Shown in pieces: positions 5,625 to 7,434 of a stretch of DNA of 7,434 nucleotides. Source of the DNA: Eudoraea sp. (GTDB lineage Bacteria; Bacteroidota; Bacteroidia; Flavobacteriales; Flavobacteriaceae). The stretch is from NCBI GenBank assembly GCA_013042125.1, contig JABDQS010000189.1:1-7434 (forward strand), given 5' to 3'. The notes under the pieces are model-generated. The model had not been told where the DNA came from and did not search any database. It saw only the letters and a program-made list of their open reading frames with translations. Position 1 is the stretch's first letter. Each line of letters starts with the position of its first letter. Position numbers and translations under genes: made by a program.

Positions 5625-6788
5625 CTATTTACTAGCAAATAATTTCACGTCCTCTTCCGAGATCTCATCATTCCCCAAAATGGTAAGGCGTTCCACCACG
5701 TTGCGTAATTCTCTGATATTCCCGGTCCAGTCATAGGCCTTGAGAAGCTCTAGTGCCTTTTTAGAAAATTTCTTTGGTGCAATACCTTGTTCTGTACCTA
5801 TTCTATCAGAGAAATGTTCTATCAACAGGGGAATATCGGCCCTTCTGTCATTTAGCGACGGGACTTTAACCAAAATGACCGCCAGTCTATGGTAAAGGTC
5901 TTCACGAAATCTGCCTTCTTCTATTTCTTTACTCAGATCTTTGTTGGTAGCCGCTACTACACGAACATCAACCTTGATGTCTTTATCAGATCCTACCCGT
6001 GATATTTTATTCTCCTGTAAGGCTCTCAGAACCTTAGCTTGCGCAGACAGACTCATGTCCCCTATCTCATCCAGGAAGATGGTTCCTTTATTGGCTGTTT
6101 CAAATTTACCGGCTCTGTCCTTTATGGCGGAAGTAAAAGCTCCTTTTACATGACCAAAAAGTTCACTTTCAATCAATTCTGAAGGAATTGCGGCACAATT
6201 GACCTCAATAAATGGCGCTGCATGTCTTTCACTTTTTTGGTGGATCCAATGCGCAACAAGTTCCTTCCCTGTTCCATTGGAACCGGTAATAAGGACCCTG
6301 GCATCTGTAGGGGCTACTTTATCTATGATCTCTTTAATAGCAGTGATCTCAGAACTTTCACCAATCATTTCATAGTTCTTACTTACCTTTTTCTTTAAGA
6401 TCTTGTTTTCTATTACCAGTTCTTTCTTGTCCAAGGCATTTCTAACTGTGGTAAGCAATCTATTTAGATCCGGTGGTTTAGAAATATAGTCGAATGCACC
6501 CAGACGCATTGTATTGACTGCCGTATCAAGGTCACCGTGGCCGGAGATCATGATAAAAGGGATCTCAGGTTTTATTTTTCTTGAGGCCTGAAGCACTTCC
6601 ACACCGTCCATTTTGGGCATTTTAATGTCACAAAGGGCCAGATCATAATCGTTCTTTCTGATCATATCCAGGCCTTTTTGGCCATCTTCAGCTTCCTCTA
6701 ATTGATAACTATCATTTTCTTCAGAAAGAATTTTAACCAATACTCTGCGAATGGCAGCTTCATCTTCAATAACTAATATTTTTGGCAT
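5625..6788 (-). CDS. NtrC-type sigma-54-dependent response regulator lacking the DNA-binding domain
   Basis: The 387-residue protein has a receiver domain (1-118) with the acidic pocket EDE (8-10), phospho-acceptor Asp54 in CDIKMPKMDG, Ser82 and Lys104. An AAA+ sigma-54 activator domain follows (about 140-365): Walker A GSNGTGKE (169-176), ELFGHVKGAFTSA (209-221), Walker B GTIFLDEIGD (235-244), arginine-finger region FREDLYHRL (294-302) and sensor II GNIRELRN (356-363). The sigma-54-contacting loop reads GAFTSA rather than GAFTGA. The chain stops about 25 residues after sensor II, with no Fis-type helix-turn-helix; full NtrC proteins have about 460-470 residues. This short form appears to recur in Bacteroidota and resembles FlgR and Chlamydia CtcC, which activate without binding DNA specifically. 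No histidine kinase is in the window. The upstream MscS gene ends 115 bases before; a small hairpin and CGTTTTTG lie between, but no clear promoter. Confidence 0.95.
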   Translation of the reverse strand: MPKILVIEDEAAIRRVLVKILSEENDSYQLEEAEDGQKGLDMIRKNDYDLALCDIKMPKMDGVEVLQASRKIKPEIPFIMISGHGDLDTAVNTMRLGAFDYISKPPDLNRLLTTVRNALDKKELVIENKILKKKVSKNYEMIGESSEITAIKEIIDKVAPTDARVLITGSNGTGKELVAHWIHQKSERHAAPFIEVNCAAIPSELIESELFGHVKGAFTSAIKDRAGKFETANKGTIFLDEIGDMSLSAQAKVLRALQENKISRVGSDKDIKVDVRVVAATNKDLSKEIEEGRFREDLYHRLAVILVKVPSLNDRRADIPLLIEHFSDRIGTEQGIAPKKFSKKALELLKAYDWTGNIRELRNVVERLTILGNDEISEEDVKLFASK

Positions 6789-6903
6789 GCTATAAGTATT
6801 TAATCCCGGATCCTTGATAAGATCCCATTGTTCTTCTTCGTTTCAAAAACGGTGCCAGGTATCGTTACCCTTCCTGTCCAAAGACCCATAATACACCACT
6901 GCT

Positions 6904-7434
6904 TTATTTCTCTTTTCCTGAGGCTGGCATGGTTGAGGCATTCTGATGCAGGAAAGGACTTTGTTGAAACACGTGTACATCTCTCTGAGGAAAAGGTATA
7001 GTGACCCCTTTCTTCCTGAATTCTTCATCTATTTTATAACGCATTTCACTTCTCATCTTGGGCACTCCAAAACTATTCGAAATAAAAAAATTAAGTGAAA
7101 AAATCAATGCAGAGTCGCCAAAATCATCGAATTGTACAAATACCTCAGGTGATTTTAATACTCCTTTCTGGTGGCTTCCAACATCTATCAATATTTTGGT
7201 GACCAAATTCACATCGCTCCCATAGGCCACACCAACAATCAGCGACTCCCTCGTCATATTATGATTCTGTGTATGGTTGTAAATAGTATTGGTCAAAAAG
7301 ATATGATTCGGAATAATGAACACTTTGTCATCCCTGGTGATGGCCCTTGTACTCCTTAACCGTATTTCAAACACCTTGCCTACCTTTCCCTCTACCTCTA
7401 TAATATCACCAACATGTATAGATTGGTCTAGTAT
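6904..7434 (-). CDS. MscS-family mechanosensitive channel, C-terminal part (5' end outside window)
   Basis: The frame is open at the right edge and ends with TAA at 6904-6906, giving 176 residues. It begins inside the conserved MscS beta domain, with SIHVGDIIEVEGKVGKV and then EIRLRSTRAITRDDKVFIIP, followed by NHIFLTNTIYNHT. The mixed alpha/beta C-terminal cytoplasmic domain comes next (VGVAYGSDVNLV, VFVQFDDFGDSALIF, and near the end VTIPFPQRDVHV). The pore helix and N-terminal membrane spans are beyond the window, so the subtype and full length cannot be judged. MscS channels sit in the inner membrane and open on membrane tension to release solutes during osmotic downshock. The last 25 residues after PFPQRDVHV are polar and probably disordered. 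Any GTG or ATG inside the visible part would start in the middle of the beta domain and is not a true start. Confidence 0.93.
   Translation of the reverse strand: MLDQSIHVGDIIEVEGKVGKVFEIRLRSTRAITRDDKVFIIPNHIFLTNTIYNHTQNHNMTRESLIVGVAYGSDVNLVTKILIDVGSHQKGVLKSPEVFVQFDDFGDSALIFSLNFFISNSFGVPKMRSEMRYKIDEEFRKKGVTIPFPQRDVHVFQQSPFLHQNASTMPASGKEK

Noticed and set aside
5585..5640. Hairpin CTGC-AAGA-GCAG at the end of the secreted-protein gene as a shared terminator of the convergent pair
   Set aside because: Only four base pairs, inside the coding end, and no T-run on either strand.
5941..6153. Plus-strand frame of 70 codons inside the response regulator gene
   Set aside because: Antisense to the conserved AAA+ core (Walker B region); shadow frame.
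6840..6875. Possible terminator or promoter between the MscS and response regulator genes
   Set aside because: GGTA-ACGA-TACC followed later by CGTTTTTG on the minus strand gives only a 4-bp stem with a distant, short T-run, and no TAnnTTTG follows with proper spacing; too weak to list.
6843..7028. Minus-strand frame of 61 codons overlapping the end of the MscS gene
   Set aside because: Mostly out-of-frame overlap with the conserved MscS C-terminus; no recognisable features in the part beyond it.
7171..7359. Plus-strand frame of 62 codons opposite the MscS gene
   Set aside because: Antisense to well-conserved MscS codons; shadow frame.

Overview
The window reads as a chromosomal segment from a member of the Bacteroidota, most likely a flavobacterium. 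The reasons are the A+T-rich intergenic DNA, starts without Shine-Dalgarno sequences, two good matches to the Bacteroidota -7 promoter element TAnnTTTG, and gene families typical of that group (a cyclophilin-FKBP double isomerase, a short NtrC-like regulator, a YfiT/DinB protein). I see no tRNA, rRNA, CRISPR array, insertion sequence or phage gene. Only families can be named here, not a species.

Layout from left to right. A YfiT-like DinB-fold protein (minus strand) runs off the left edge. A cold-shock protein gene (plus) follows, with a clear promoter and a strong intrinsic terminator. The 445 bases after it hold no gene of normal size. They contain a nested A+T-rich hairpin followed by nine T, then two 29-codon reading frames that encode similar single-span membrane peptides, with a second hairpin between them. 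Next, all on the minus strand, are a cyclophilin-FKBP fusion with its own promoter, then an M28/PA-domain metallopeptidase whose start overlaps the stop of a PPK2-type polyphosphate kinase gene (ATGA overlap, so PPK2-peptidase form an operon). A divergent intergenic region with two inverted repeats separates PPK2 from a plus-strand gene for a secreted helical, cysteine-containing protein of unknown function. Convergent with it is a sigma-54-type response regulator that ends right after its AAA+ domain, with no DNA-binding helix-turn-helix. The right edge holds the C-terminal part of an MscS-type channel.

The genes do not form one pathway. Several suit stress physiology (RNA chaperone, protein-folding isomerase, polyphosphate/nucleotide metabolism, mechanosensitive channel), but only PPK2-peptidase is supported as a transcription unit by the sequence. 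The least explained and most interesting part is 1040-1395: the twin micro-ORFs and the attenuator-like structure in front of them. The two larger genes whose longest frames begin with TTG (cyclophilin-FKBP and the secreted protein) are better started at the ATG a few codons inside.
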